DNA of 64,000 nt, from positions 248,001-312,000 of the forward strand of contig NZ_JBHSBH010000015.1 of assembly GCF_042650565.1 (NCBI RefSeq). Reading direction: 5' to 3'. The DNA is from Nocardiopsis_B sediminis. Its GTDB lineage: Bacteria; Actinomycetota; Actinomycetes; Streptosporangiales; Streptosporangiaceae. The notes beneath the pieces are model-generated. The model ran no database searches. It was not told the origin of the DNA and saw nothing but the letters and a program-made list of their open reading frames with translations. Made by a program: the position numbers and the translations under genes. This document shows, in pieces, positions 9,583 through 18,591 of this stretch. Positions within the stretch are counted from its first letter, which is position 1, and each line of letters begins with the position of its first letter.

Positions 9583-10842
9583 TCACTCCCCTTCGGCGTA
9601 GGCCTCGTCCATCCGGGTCAGCGCCGCATCGACGTCGACCGACCCGGACAGCAGCTCCTGGACCACCGCGAAGTGGGTCTGCTGGACGCGGGCGTTGGGC
9701 CACAGCTGGTCCATGAACGGGTCGGTGCGGCCGTCGGCCTGGTACTCCGCCAGCGACGCCAGCGCGGGGTCGGCGGTGAAGTCGTCGTTGGGGATCGCGG
9801 GCAGCCCGTTGTTGGTCTCGGCGTAGGTGTTCATGCCCTCGGGCGAGGCGAGGAAGTCGATGAACTCGGTGGCCAGCTCGATGTTGGGCGCGTCGGCGTT
9901 GATCGCGTAGGAAGACCCCGCCGCCCCGGCCATGCGGGTGTCCTCGGGGTCGTCGGTGGCGGGCACCGGCAGCATGGTGAACTCGGTGTCGGGCGACTGC
10001 TCCCCCAGGGCGGTCAGGGAGTCGTTGACCTGGATGACGCCGAGCGCGTCGCCCGAGGCGACCGCCTCGAGGCTCGCCTCGTAGCTCGTCCCCAGCGGCT
10101 GGTCCTGGAAGCACCCGGAGTCGGCCATCTCCATGTACTGCTCCATGGTGTCGCGCCACGGGGAGTCGGCGAAGGTGGCGTCGCCCGCGGCCATCTCGGC
10201 GGGGAACTCCGGGTCGGGGCCGTAGACCAGGGTCGGGGCGATCGCGTAGTTCACGAGCTGGGTGACCCAGGGCGTCTGGGCGCCGAGGGAGAACGCGGGC
10301 ACGCCGGCGTCCTGGGCGTCGGCGCAGAACTCCAGCAGCTCGGTGCGGGTCTCGGGCGGCTCCAGACCGGCGTCGGCCACGGCGTCCATGTTGTAGACCG
10401 CGCCGATCCCGGAGAAGGTCACCGGGGCGATCCAGGTCTGGCCGTCGATCTCGGTGACGGGCCGGATGCCGTCGGGGATGTCCTCCACCCACGGGCGGTC
10501 GGAGAGGTCGTGCAGGAACCCCGCCTCGGCGGCCACCTGCATGGCCATCGGGTTGCCGTCGCCGGGCCAGACGAAGAGCACATCGGGTGCGCTGCCGGAG
10601 GACAGCTGGGTGCGGGTGGTGGTCTGGTACTGGTCCACCCCCGAGGTCGTGACCTCGACGGTGACGCCGGGGTTGGCCTCCTCGAACGCGGCCGTGATCG
10701 CTTCGAGCACGATCGTCTCGCCGGAAGCGGCGGTGACGGTGAGGGTGTTCTCATCGCCCGAGGAGCTGTTCTGCCCGCAGGCGGCGAGCAGTCCGGACGT
10801 GGCAAGGAGCGCTGCGGCGGCGCTCAGTCGGCGGTGCTGCAT
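9583..10842 (-). CDS. Sugar ABC transporter substrate-binding lipoprotein
   Basis: Captures sugar outside the membrane and delivers it to the two permeases encoded just upstream. The 419-residue protein starts with a lipoprotein signal (MQHRRLS then a hydrophobic run) and the lipobox LLAACGQN, so it should be anchored by a diacylglyceryl Cys at about residue 22. The rest matches family 1 extracellular solute-binding proteins: LTVTAASGETIVLEAITAAF, FEEANPGVTVEV, DVLFVWPGDGNP and MAGAAGSSYAINADA. AAGGAAC precedes the ATG. It sits third in the operon, between permeases and rhamnosidases, so rhamnosides are the likely ligand (inference). Confidence 0.93.
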   Translation of the reverse strand: MQHRRLSAAAALLATSGLLAACGQNSSSGDENTLTVTAASGETIVLEAITAAFEEANPGVTVEVTTSGVDQYQTTTRTQLSSGSAPDVLFVWPGDGNPMAMQVAAEAGFLHDLSDRPWVEDIPDGIRPVTEIDGQTWIAPVTFSGIGAVYNMDAVADAGLEPPETRTELLEFCADAQDAGVPAFSLGAQTPWVTQLVNYAIAPTLVYGPDPEFPAEMAAGDATFADSPWRDTMEQYMEMADSGCFQDQPLGTSYEASLEAVASGDALGVIQVNDSLTALGEQSPDTEFTMLPVPATDDPEDTRMAGAAGSSYAINADAPNIELATEFIDFLASPEGMNTYAETNNGLPAIPNDDFTADPALASLAEYQADGRTDPFMDQLWPNARVQQTHFAVVQELLSGSVDVDAALTRMDEAYAEGE

Positions 10843-10928
10843 GGGGGTTCCTTAGGGTCCGTTGAGGCACGGGGAGGGTGCGGGTGCGGCCGCGGGCGGC
10901 GCCGCCCGGCGGTGGGCGGGGTGCGGGC

Positions 10929-11750
10929 TCAGCCCTTCACCTGGCTGGCGAAGCCCTTGATGATGGTGCGCTGCATCAGGAAGTAGACGAGCAGGATCGG
11001 GGCGATCGTGATCACCAGGCCGGCGAACACGAGGTTCCACTGCGACACGTACTGGCTGACGAACGAGAACAGCGCCACCGGCACGGTCTGCTGGGTGCTG
11101 CCGGTGAGGTAGAGCAGCGGGGTGAGGAAGTCGTTCCACACGTGCACGACGTTGAGGATCGCCACGGTCCCGGTGACCGGGCGCAGCAGCGGGAACACCA
11201 CCCGGACGAACCCGTTCAGCGGACCGCACCCGTCGATGGCGGCCGCCTCCTCGTAGGCGACCGGGACCGCCCGGATGAACCCCACGTAGAGGAAGATCGA
11301 GAAGGGCACCTGGAGCCCGGCGTAGTAGAGGACCAGCGACCAGCCGCTGCCGAGCAGGCCCAGGTCGCGGATGGTCGTGTAGAGCGGGATCAGCGCGAGC
11401 TGGAAGGGCAGCAGCAGGCCGAGCATGAACCCGTAGAACGCGAGCCGCGACCAGCCGCGCGCGACCCGCGCCAGGGGGTAGGCGGCCAGTGAGGAGATCA
11501 CGACGATGATGAGCACGCTGGTGACCGTGACGAAGACGCTGGTCAGCAGCGCGCCGCCCAGGTCGGCCTGGGTCCAGGCGGCACGGTAGTTGTCGAAGGT
11601 GGGCGAGGTGGCGGGCGCCAGCGGCGACGACGGGTCGTCGGGCCGCTTGAGCGACAGGTTGACCAGGACGTAGATCGGCACGAAGAAGAGCGCGCCGACG
11701 GCGATCATCACGATCTCCAGCAGCAGCGTCCGGCCGCGGTAGCGCTCCAT
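10929..11750 (-). CDS. Sugar ABC transporter permease (MalG/ThuG type)
   Basis: Inner-membrane channel subunit of the rhamnoside importer, 273 residues with six predicted helices. The EAAxxDG coupling loop (YEEAAAIDGCGPLNGFVRVV) binds the shared ATPase. The ATG at 11750 overlaps the stop of the upstream permease as TGATG, with GGAGG a few bases upstream. An ATG twelve bases earlier is in frame but would place the Shine-Dalgarno sequence inside the coding region. No ATPase gene is nearby, so an MsiK-type ATPase encoded elsewhere is expected. Confidence 0.93.
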   Translation of the reverse strand: MERYRGRTLLLEIVMIAVGALFFVPIYVLVNLSLKRPDDPSSPLAPATSPTFDNYRAAWTQADLGGALLTSVFVTVTSVLIIVVISSLAAYPLARVARGWSRLAFYGFMLGLLLPFQLALIPLYTTIRDLGLLGSGWSLVLYYAGLQVPFSIFLYVGFIRAVPVAYEEAAAIDGCGPLNGFVRVVFPLLRPVTGTVAILNVVHVWNDFLTPLLYLTGSTQQTVPVALFSFVSQYVSQWNLVFAGLVITIAPILLVYFLMQRTIIKGFASQVKG

Positions 11751-12655
11751 CACTTCCTCCACTGTCGTGACAGCAGCCCGTATTGCGCGCCCGACAGGAC
11801 CGCCACGAAGCCGGTGAGGACCAGGGCCATGGCGATGCCGTAGGCGAAGTCGTTGAACTGGAACGCGTTCTTATAGATGAGCGTGGAGATGTTGTCGGTG
11901 GCGTTGCCGGGCCCGCCGCCGGTCATGACCCAGATCTGGTCGAAGAGCTTCAGCCCGCCGATGACCGACAGCATCAGGTTGATGGTGAGCGCGGGGCCGA
12001 GCTCGGGCCGGATGATCCACCAGAACCGGCGGACGGCGCCCGCGCCGTCGACGCGCGACGCCTCGATGATCTCGGCGGGCACGCCCTGGAGCCCGGCCAG
12101 GAAGATCACCATGGAGTAGCCGGCGTACTGCCAGATGACCACCCCGACGATCGACCATAGGGCGATGTCGGGGTCACCGAGCCAGTCCTGGCGCAGGGCG
12201 GAGAGGCCGGCCAGGTCGAGCAGCCGGTTGACGGCGCCGTTGGGGGTGAGCATGAACTGCCACAGGTAGGCGGCTGCGACCGGGGTGATGACGGCGGGGG
12301 CGAACAGCATGACCCGCAGCACGTTGCGGCTCTTGATCTTGGCGTGCACGCCCAGGGCCAAGAGCAGGCCGACGCCGTTCTGCACGATGGTGATCGCGGC
12401 GGCGATGAGCAGGGTGCGGCCGATCGCGCTCCTGGCCTCGGGGTCCTCCAGCAGGCGGCGGAAGTTGTCGGCCCCCACGAAGCTGCGGACGGGCGACAGG
12501 CCGTCCCAGTCGGTGAACGCGAACCCGGCGCCCTGGAGGCTGGGCCAGACGACGGAGAAGACGTAGAACGCGGCGGCCGGGAGCACGAACCACCAGGGGA
12601 CCCGCACGGCCGGCCGCACCCGGCGCCGGCGCACGCCCGCGGCCGGGGTCGTCAT
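11750..12655 (-). CDS. Sugar ABC transporter permease (MalF/UgpA type)
   Basis: First gene of the operon; 301 residues. A basic N-terminus (RRRRVRPAVRVPWWF) leads into six transmembrane helices. The coupling loop reads IIEASRVDGAGAVRRFWWI, a variant of the EAAxxDG motif. It forms the import channel with the product of the next gene, to which it is translationally coupled. The promoter and LacI-type operator lie 75-130 bp upstream. Confidence 0.93.
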   Translation of the reverse strand: MTTPAAGVRRRRVRPAVRVPWWFVLPAAAFYVFSVVWPSLQGAGFAFTDWDGLSPVRSFVGADNFRRLLEDPEARSAIGRTLLIAAAITIVQNGVGLLLALGVHAKIKSRNVLRVMLFAPAVITPVAAAYLWQFMLTPNGAVNRLLDLAGLSALRQDWLGDPDIALWSIVGVVIWQYAGYSMVIFLAGLQGVPAEIIEASRVDGAGAVRRFWWIIRPELGPALTINLMLSVIGGLKLFDQIWVMTGGGPGNATDNISTLIYKNAFQFNDFAYGIAMALVLTGFVAVLSGAQYGLLSRQWRK

Positions 12656-12728
12656 CTCCCCCGCCGCTGGAGAGGCGTGGCGCGGATCCCTGCGTGCACG
12701 TCGGTCATGGGGGCGACCCTCCGGCTCG

Positions 12729-12744
12729 ATTGAGACGTTTCAAT
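12729..12744. promoter_or_regulatory. LacI-family-type operator of the rhamnoside operon
   Basis: ATTGAGACGTTTCAAT matches its own reverse complement at 14 of 16 positions and has the central CG typical of LacI/GalR operators. It lies just downstream of the predicted minus-strand -10 box, where a repressor would block transcription. No lacI-type gene is in the window, so the regulator is encoded elsewhere. Confidence 0.7.
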
Positions 12745-12754
12745 TAGAGGCCGA

Positions 12755-12783
12755 AGTTAAGTGTGACCTAGGGCACAGGTCAA
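12755..12783 (-). promoter_or_regulatory. Predicted promoter of the rhamnoside operon
   Basis: On the minus strand TTGACC (12778-12783) and TTAACT (12755-12760) are separated by exactly 17 bp, matching the -35/-10 layout of a housekeeping promoter. The operator follows 10 bp later. Confidence 0.6.
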
Positions 12784-12966
12784 GGGTGCGTAACAGAAAC
12801 GTGACACGAGAGGTCGGAGGAACACATCCCACCACCGGCCGATCCACCGGCAAGGACGCAGACGACGTCAACCCGCGGGACATTCGGGCAAAGCCTCAGC
12901 GGATCAAGGGTTTGAACGATTTAGTAGCGGCGGGATCCACTCTGCACGACCGGCGAAGATCGCGAA

Positions 12967-12978
12967 GCAAGCGCTTTC
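12967..12978. promoter_or_regulatory. Second candidate LacI-like palindrome in the 12656-13078 gap
   Basis: GCAAGCGCTTTC contains the perfect palindrome AAGCGCTT and matches itself reversed at 10 of 12 positions. It lies about 190 bp upstream of the operon promoter and could be an auxiliary repressor site. Nothing else was recognised in the 423-bp intergenic stretch 12656-13078. Confidence 0.35.
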
Positions 12979-13078
12979 CACCCGGGCCGCGGAACCCACC
13001 GGGCGGCCGCACGGAGCCCGGCCTCGCGACCGCTCACCGGGTCACCGACATGGACCGGGGGTCGACGGATTCGGGACG

Positions 13079-15379
13079 TCAGAAATGAGCGCAGTAGAGC
13101 AGGCCGTGATAGGGAGTCAATCCGGTCCCGTACGAGCCGATGAAGCCGATGTCAGGAACGGGCTCAGGTTCGGTCCACTCCTGCATGTCCGGGTCGGCCC
13201 CCATCTTCGCCCACCAATTCTCCACGAACCCCCCGGCCTCCCGATATCCGATTGCATAAATCAGGCCGTTATAATGGGATATCCGCGTGCGATAGCTGTG
13301 ATGCGTTCCTTTTATCTCCTCGTGCGGGCGCCACGCATCGGTCTTGGAGTCATAGGACGTCCATCGCGCATTTCCGCCGCCGCAGTACATGACGTACAGC
13401 CGTCCGGCATAGGCGGCGATCGACACCGGATATTGCTGGCTGGAGACATCCCAAAGGGGTTTCCACCCGGACCATTCATTCGTCTTCGAGCAATACATGT
13501 TCCACTGGAGCCGACCTCCGCGGTCCGGGACCATGATATGCAGAAAGTCGTTGTACGCAGTGATCGACGGGGGGCGATCCGAGGATATTCCGACGAGTTG
13601 CCGCTCCGGCCCCCATGAACTCTGCGGATCGGCGCCACGGAATCTCCATTGCACCTTCTTGTCGATATCCGTATAGCACAGGTGCAGGTAATCGTGGTAC
13701 GGGGCGATCGTCCCCGTACCCATCGCGCCGAGGTTCACCGCCGGACTCCACGTGCCCTGCCCACCACCCTGCCTCGTGTACACGGTCCAGTTCAGCCGGT
13801 CGGAGGCATCGTTGTAGACGCAGTGCAGCCCCCCGGCGAAGGCCTCGATCGAGGGGGCCCTTTTCCCGGTGAAACCCAGTTCCTGACCTGGGGTCCAGGA
13901 CTGCGTCGGCCAGTCGTAGTGGCTGAAGACCATATTGTTCTGACGCGGTCCGGATTTCTTCTTATCGCGATTGTGGACCAGCCGGCCGGCCACATACGTG
14001 GCCTCCACCGCACGGTCATCGCCCAGGGTCGCCAGAGCGAACAGCAGTTCTTCGATGCGACCCTCGCTCTTGCGGGTGCGGTTGGCCAGGACGGGGGTGG
14101 CCTCGGGGTCGAGGACGATGAAATCGGCCTCATAGCCCGGCTCCAGCTTGCCGATCTTCTTGTGCATGCGCAACGTCCGGGCCCCGCCGAGCGTCGCCAG
14201 ATAGAAGAGGCGCACGGCGTCGACCGGGTAGTCCTTGAGCGCGGCGATCTTGTACGCCTCATTCATCAAGGCCAGGACCGAGAAGCTGGTACCCGCGCCG
14301 ACATCGGTACCCAGGCCGACCTCGACCGGCCGGGCCCGACGTTTGGCGTCGCGGAGGGAGAACAGGCCACTGCCGAGGAACAGGTTCGCGGTCGGGCAAT
14401 GGGCGAGAGCCGATTGCTTCTTGTGGCAGGTGGCGAGCTCCTTCAGCGTCAGATGGACGCCGTGGGCGAAGATCGCCCCCTTGCCGAGCAGCCCGTGCCG
14501 CTTGTAGACGTCGAGGTAGCCGTCGGCATCGGGGAAGAGGCAGCGCACTTTGGCGATCTCGTCGGGGTTCTCCGAGACGTGGGTGTGCATCAGGAGCCCC
14601 CGCCTGCTCTTCCACAGCTCGCTCGCGGCGTACAGCATCTCGCTCGTGCAGGAGATGGCGAATCTGGGAATGACGGCGTAGACGCTTCGGCCGTTCCCGT
14701 GCCATTTGTCGATGAGTTTCTCGGTCTGTCGCTTGGCCTCCTCGACCGACTCGTCGAGCAGCTCCTTTGGCGCATTCCTGTCCATAAGGACTTTCCCGGC
14801 CGCGAGGCGCATTCCTCGTCTATTGGACGCCTCGAAGAGCGCGTCGACCGACTGCGGATAGGTGGCGCACATCACCAGCGCGCTCGTCGTCCCATTGCGC
14901 AGCAGCTCGTCACAGAACAGATTGGCGACCTTATCCGCATACTCCTTCTTTCGGAATTTCATCTCCTCCGGGTAGGCGTATTTCTCCAGCCACTCGATCA
15001 GCTCTTCGCCGTACGACGCGATCATCCCGGTCTGCGTGTAGTGCGTGTGCGTATCCACGAACCCCGGCATGATGATGTGGTTCGGGTAGTGGACGAACGT
15101 CGCCCGCGGCGGCACCGCATTGCGCGCGGATTCATAGGGGCCCGCGTAGGTGATCTTCCCGTCCTCACAGACCAGCAGCCCGTCCTCGTAGTAGTGCACG
15201 GCCTTGCTCGGACAGGTGAGGAAGGGGTCGTCCCCGAACCACAGCAGCCGCCCCCGAACCGCCGTGAGGGAGCCGGGGACCAGGCTCCCCTCCTCAGCCG
15301 GGGTCGGCCCCCGGTCGGCCGGGCGGTCGTCGGCGTACCTCGCGTCCGGGACTTCCGGCTCGTCGTCGAACCCTTCCAT
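13079..15379 (-). CDS. Guanine deaminase fused to a C-terminal lectin-like beta-propeller
   Basis: Residues about 35-470 are a complete guanine deaminase (guanine to xanthine plus ammonia): PGFVDTHTHYTQTG, a zinc-ligand HxH; MHTHVSENPDEI and IFAHGVHLT, zinc His residues; AHCPTANLFLGSGLF; and GLGTDVGAGTSFS with the catalytic Asp. Residues about 480-766 hold five to six repeats of about 50 residues with a consensus like PSIxAYxxxLHxxYxD followed by xWxxY. Examples are PSIEAFAGGLHCVYND, GTIAPYHDYLHLCYTD, PSITAYNDFLHIMV and VSIAAYAGRLYVMY, a pattern of sugar-binding propellers. Bacterial guanine deaminases are usually about 440 residues, so this 766-residue form is unusual. No signal peptide is visible. 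The start is preceded by GGAGG six bases upstream. The propeller part is noticeably less GC-rich than its surroundings, suggesting acquisition. Confidence 0.9.
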   Translation of the reverse strand: MEGFDDEPEVPDARYADDRPADRGPTPAEEGSLVPGSLTAVRGRLLWFGDDPFLTCPSKAVHYYEDGLLVCEDGKITYAGPYESARNAVPPRATFVHYPNHIIMPGFVDTHTHYTQTGMIASYGEELIEWLEKYAYPEEMKFRKKEYADKVANLFCDELLRNGTTSALVMCATYPQSVDALFEASNRRGMRLAAGKVLMDRNAPKELLDESVEEAKRQTEKLIDKWHGNGRSVYAVIPRFAISCTSEMLYAASELWKSRRGLLMHTHVSENPDEIAKVRCLFPDADGYLDVYKRHGLLGKGAIFAHGVHLTLKELATCHKKQSALAHCPTANLFLGSGLFSLRDAKRRARPVEVGLGTDVGAGTSFSVLALMNEAYKIAALKDYPVDAVRLFYLATLGGARTLRMHKKIGKLEPGYEADFIVLDPEATPVLANRTRKSEGRIEELLFALATLGDDRAVEATYVAGRLVHNRDKKKSGPRQNNMVFSHYDWPTQSWTPGQELGFTGKRAPSIEAFAGGLHCVYNDASDRLNWTVYTRQGGGQGTWSPAVNLGAMGTGTIAPYHDYLHLCYTDIDKKVQWRFRGADPQSSWGPERQLVGISSDRPPSITAYNDFLHIMVPDRGGRLQWNMYCSKTNEWSGWKPLWDVSSQQYPVSIAAYAGRLYVMYCGGGNARWTSYDSKTDAWRPHEEIKGTHHSYRTRISHYNGLIYAIGYREAGGFVENWWAKMGADPDMQEWTEPEPVPDIGFIGSYGTGLTPYHGLLYCAHF

Positions 15380-15541
15380 GTCCAGCCTCCAGGAGTGGCA
15401 ACGTCACGTCGAATCGACTGGGGTCCACCACCCGATCCACCGTGACCCGCGATGCCCCCGGTACTCGGCTCCCGGCTACCCGTACCGGATGCGGTCGTAA
15501 CGCTCGGCGATCATCCGTTCACCCGTATCGACCCCCTGCCC

Positions 15542-16657
15542 CTACAGCGGCTGCGCCGCGCGCAGCCGTGTGTTGCGCGCCTCGATGGCCTCCCAGGTGG
15601 CGGGGACCACGAGGTCGGCCCCGCCGTGCGCGAACTCCTGGGCGGCCGCCGCGTGGGGGCGCCGGCGCTCCTCGTAGGCACTGAAGGCCGCCTCGATGTC
15701 GTCGCCGTGCCGGCCGAGCTCCTCGGCGAGCGTCCACGCCCCGAGCAGGGCCAGCGAGGTACCGCGCCCGGCCATCGAGGTCGCGCAGTGCGCGGCGTCC
15801 CCGATCAGCACGACCCGTCCCCGGTGCCAGGCCGGCATGTGGATCTGGGCGATCGCGTCGAAGTAGAGCTCGGGATCCTGCTGGGCGGTCTCGATCAGCT
15901 CGGGGACCTTCCAGTCCTCGATCCCGGCGAAGGCCTCGGCCAGGATGCGCTTCTGGGCGGCCAGGTCGCGGTAGTCGTGGTCGATCGGGTCGGACCGGAA
16001 CTCGAAGATCGCCAGCGCCTTGTCGCGGTAGCGGGCCACGCCAGCGAAGCGCCCCGGCAGGTTGAGGATCTCCGTCACGCGGGTGCCGCCGGGCGTCGCC
16101 TGGCCGGGCGCGTCCGCGATCGCGACGTACACCCCGAGGGGCTTGGTGAACTCCTTCTCCGGGCCGAAGACGAGCCGGCGCACCCCGGAGTGCACCCCGT
16201 CGGCGCCGACGACGATGTCGTAGGCGGCCTCGCGGCCGGAGGCGAAAGTGACCGCCACCCGGTCCCCATCGTCGGCCAGCGTCGCGATGGACTCCTCGAA
16301 GCGCAGGTCGACCTCCTCGGGCAGGGCCTGCCGCAGGATGATCATGAGGTCCTCGCGGGGGAGCTCGATGTCATCAGTGCTCTCGTTGATCTCCTGCATC
16401 ACCAGGGAGGCGACCGTCGCGCCGGACCGGTCGACGAACTTCGTCTCTTCGGTCATCGTGATCCGCCGCTCGTGCACCGCATCCAGGATGCCCATCTGGC
16501 GGGCCGTCTCGAGCGCGTCGCCGCGCACGTCGATGGGCGAGCCGTTGACGCGCAGGTGGTCCGAGCGCTCGACGATCTCGACCTCGTGCCCGGCGCGTGC
16601 CAGGTCGATGCCCGCACACAGCCCGGCCGCTCCCGCGCCGCTGACCAGGATCTTCAT
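15542..16657 (-). CDS. FAD-dependent monooxygenase (aromatic hydroxylase / TetX-like)
   Basis: Cytoplasmic flavoprotein that would hydroxylate an aromatic or polycyclic substrate with NAD(P)H and oxygen. From the ATG at 16657 it has 371 residues. Motifs are the FAD Rossmann fold MKILVSGAGAAGLCAGIDLA with IVERSD, the DG motif in DIVVGADGVHSGVRRLVFG, and the second FAD motif RVVLIGDAAHCATSMAGRG. Longer readings starting upstream would cross the palindromic operator and are rejected. The operator 32 bp upstream suggests substrate-responsive control, but no regulator gene is adjacent. The substrate is unknown. Confidence 0.9.
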   Translation of the reverse strand: MKILVSGAGAAGLCAGIDLARAGHEVEIVERSDHLRVNGSPIDVRGDALETARQMGILDAVHERRITMTEETKFVDRSGATVASLVMQEINESTDDIELPREDLMIILRQALPEEVDLRFEESIATLADDGDRVAVTFASGREAAYDIVVGADGVHSGVRRLVFGPEKEFTKPLGVYVAIADAPGQATPGGTRVTEILNLPGRFAGVARYRDKALAIFEFRSDPIDHDYRDLAAQKRILAEAFAGIEDWKVPELIETAQQDPELYFDAIAQIHMPAWHRGRVVLIGDAAHCATSMAGRGTSLALLGAWTLAEELGRHGDDIEAAFSAYEERRRPHAAAAQEFAHGGADLVVPATWEAIEARNTRLRAAQPL

Positions 16658-16688
16658 GGTGTCTCCCCTCAGCCCCATACCGATATAG

Positions 16689-16713
16689 CTAAAGCAACAA
16701 TAGGTTGCTTTAG
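16689..16713. promoter_or_regulatory. Perfect palindromic operator upstream of the FAD monooxygenase
   Basis: CTAAAGCAAC, spacer AATAG, then GTTGCTTTAG: ten perfectly paired bases on each side. The size and symmetry suit a TetR- or MarR-type dimer. It is in the only AT-rich patch before the monooxygenase gene. Confidence 0.75.
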
Positions 16714-16867
16714 AGTCGCCGGACGGTCCCCGAGCATGGTGTGACTCGATCGTTGTGCCCGCGTGCTGACACACCCCGCGGACCGAGAGAGCCACGGTCC
16801 GAGGGAGCCGTTCACGTCGCTTCATCCGCATCCGGCTACGCGACCTCACCGCTTCAAAGAGCACCGG

Positions 16868-18055
16868 CTAAGCCGACCCGACGCGCAGGCGCCACAGTGA
16901 CGTCGTCTCGGCCGCGCGGGCCCGGTGGAGGGGGTCGGCCGGGTCGGCGGCGCGCCGGTGGCGGGGCCGGGTGTCCGTCCGGCCGGCCACGCGCAGCCCG
17001 GCTGCCTCGATCTCGGCGAGCAGGCCGGCGCGGGTCCGCAGCCCCAGGTGCTCGGCGAGGTCGGACAGGATCAGCCACCCCTCGCCGCCCGGTTCGAGGT
17101 GGCCGGCGAGGCCGCCGAGGAACCCGCGCAGCATCCGCCCGTCGGGGTCGTATACGCCCTGCTCCAGGGTGCTGGTCGGCTCGGCAGGGACCCACGGCGG
17201 GTTGCACACGACCAGTCCGGCACGTCCCTCGGGGAAGAGGTCGGCGGCGACGACCTCGGCCCGCCCGCCCAGCCCGAGGCGGTCCAGGTTCTCGCGCGCG
17301 CATTCCCGGGCGCGCGGGGAGATGTCGGTGGCGACCACGCGCCCGGCACCGCGCCGCGCGAGCACCGCGGCGAGCACGCCGGTGCCGGTCCCGATGTCGA
17401 ACACGGTCAACGGGGCCGACGCCCCAGACGTCCCGGGGGCCGCCCCACCCGAGGGCACCGGCAGCGGGGCGTCGGCGACCAGGTCCACGTACTCGCCCCG
17501 CACCGGGGAGAAGACGCCGTAGTGGGGATGGATCGGGTCACCGCCCAGAGCGGGGATCGCGACGCCCTTCCGGCGCCACTCCGCCGCGCCGACCGCGCCG
17601 AGCAGGTCCTTCAGGGCGATCATGTTCGGTCCGCCGCCCGGCGGCCCGAACGCCAGGGCACACGCCGGCCCTGTATCGGGGGCCCGGCGCAGAGCGAGGG
17701 CGTATCCGGCGTCGAGCTCCACCAGCAGCATGCCGAGGATGCGTGCCCGTCGCGCGCGGTCGCGGCGGTGCCGGTGGAACGCGGCGGCGGGGTCCGCGGC
17801 GGGGTCCGCGGCGGGGCCGCCGCCCCGCGCCGCGGGCGCGCGGTCGCAGCGCCGGGCCAGCGCCCGCAGCAGCTGCCGTGCGCCGTGGAAGTCGCCGCGC
17901 CACAGCAGCGCGGTGCCGGAGCGAGCGAGGCGGTGGGCGGTGTCGGCCCGCATGCGGTCGTCGGCGACGACGACGCGCCGCGGGGTCGGCCGGGTGGTGG
18001 AGAGCCAGCGGGCGGATCGGCGCTCGCCGGCCTCGGTCCAGTGGATTCGGGGCAC
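16868..18055 (-). CDS. SAM-dependent methyltransferase (PrmC/HemK-like fold)
   Basis: 395 residues from a GTG start. The C-terminal half is a class I methyltransferase: SAM-binding VFDIGTGTGVLAAVLARRG, acidic loop VVATDISPRA, and catalytic VVCNPPWVP. The NPPW form is seen in enzymes that methylate amide or exocyclic nitrogen, such as N5-glutamine and RNA methyltransferases. The first 200 residues form an N-terminal domain I cannot name, rich in Arg and Ala with a long low-complexity stretch. The target is unknown. It is monocistronic, with the 210-bp promoter region of the monooxygenase downstream. Confidence 0.82.
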   Translation of the reverse strand: MPRIHWTEAGERRSARWLSTTRPTPRRVVVADDRMRADTAHRLARSGTALLWRGDFHGARQLLRALARRCDRAPAARGGGPAADPAADPAAAFHRHRRDRARRARILGMLLVELDAGYALALRRAPDTGPACALAFGPPGGGPNMIALKDLLGAVGAAEWRRKGVAIPALGGDPIHPHYGVFSPVRGEYVDLVADAPLPVPSGGAAPGTSGASAPLTVFDIGTGTGVLAAVLARRGAGRVVATDISPRARECARENLDRLGLGGRAEVVAADLFPEGRAGLVVCNPPWVPAEPTSTLEQGVYDPDGRMLRGFLGGLAGHLEPGGEGWLILSDLAEHLGLRTRAGLLAEIEAAGLRVAGRTDTRPRHRRAADPADPLHRARAAETTSLWRLRVGSA

Positions 18056-18591
18056 ATCGGCTCCAGGTGTTCGGACGTGGTCAGGGCACGTGGAACACCG
18101 ATGCGAGAAGCCGGACGGACCGGGGCCGCGGCAGGCCGGAGAGACCGCGGGCGCGGCTCTCGGGATGGGCGGCCGTCCGGGGACGGATCCTGGGGGATCC
18201 TCCCGGGAATCACAGAGGACGCCGAAGGACCGGATCGGCCGGACCCGCCCGCCGAAGCGGCACGGGCCGGCACGCCCGGGAAGCTACCGGAGGACTGCCA
18301 GCTCCCGCATCGATGCGTGAGCCGGGCCGTCGTACACGACCATGCCGGGGACCATCGTCGTCCGCCTCCTTCTCGCCATCCATCGCCGCCGCGAACCGGG
18401 CGGGGAGCCGTGGGCGCCTCCCGGGTCCCGCCGCCTAAGACGGCACCGTCCCGGGACGTCCCTGGATGATAGCCCGCCCCACGGAGGAGAGCCGCGGTCG
18501 ACGGGAACATCGGGGCTCGGCGGAGGGCGCCGGCCACGACCCGAGCAGCTCCCCTGCCACCGTCCCGGCCCCGAGTAATGTCCGCACCGAC
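18056..18591. other. Intergenic stretch without recognised gene
   Basis: 536 bp upstream of the methyltransferase and beyond the stop of the quinone oxidoreductase. Open frames here have no Shine-Dalgarno sequence or recognisable protein pattern and are extensions of neighbours in other frames. GGATCC occurs twice 11 bp apart near 18185-18201. I see no clear promoter or terminator. Confidence 0.5.

Noticed and set aside
12786..13088. 100-codon plus-strand frame
   Set aside because: No ribosome binding site, no recognisable pattern, and it overlaps the end of the guanine deaminase gene.
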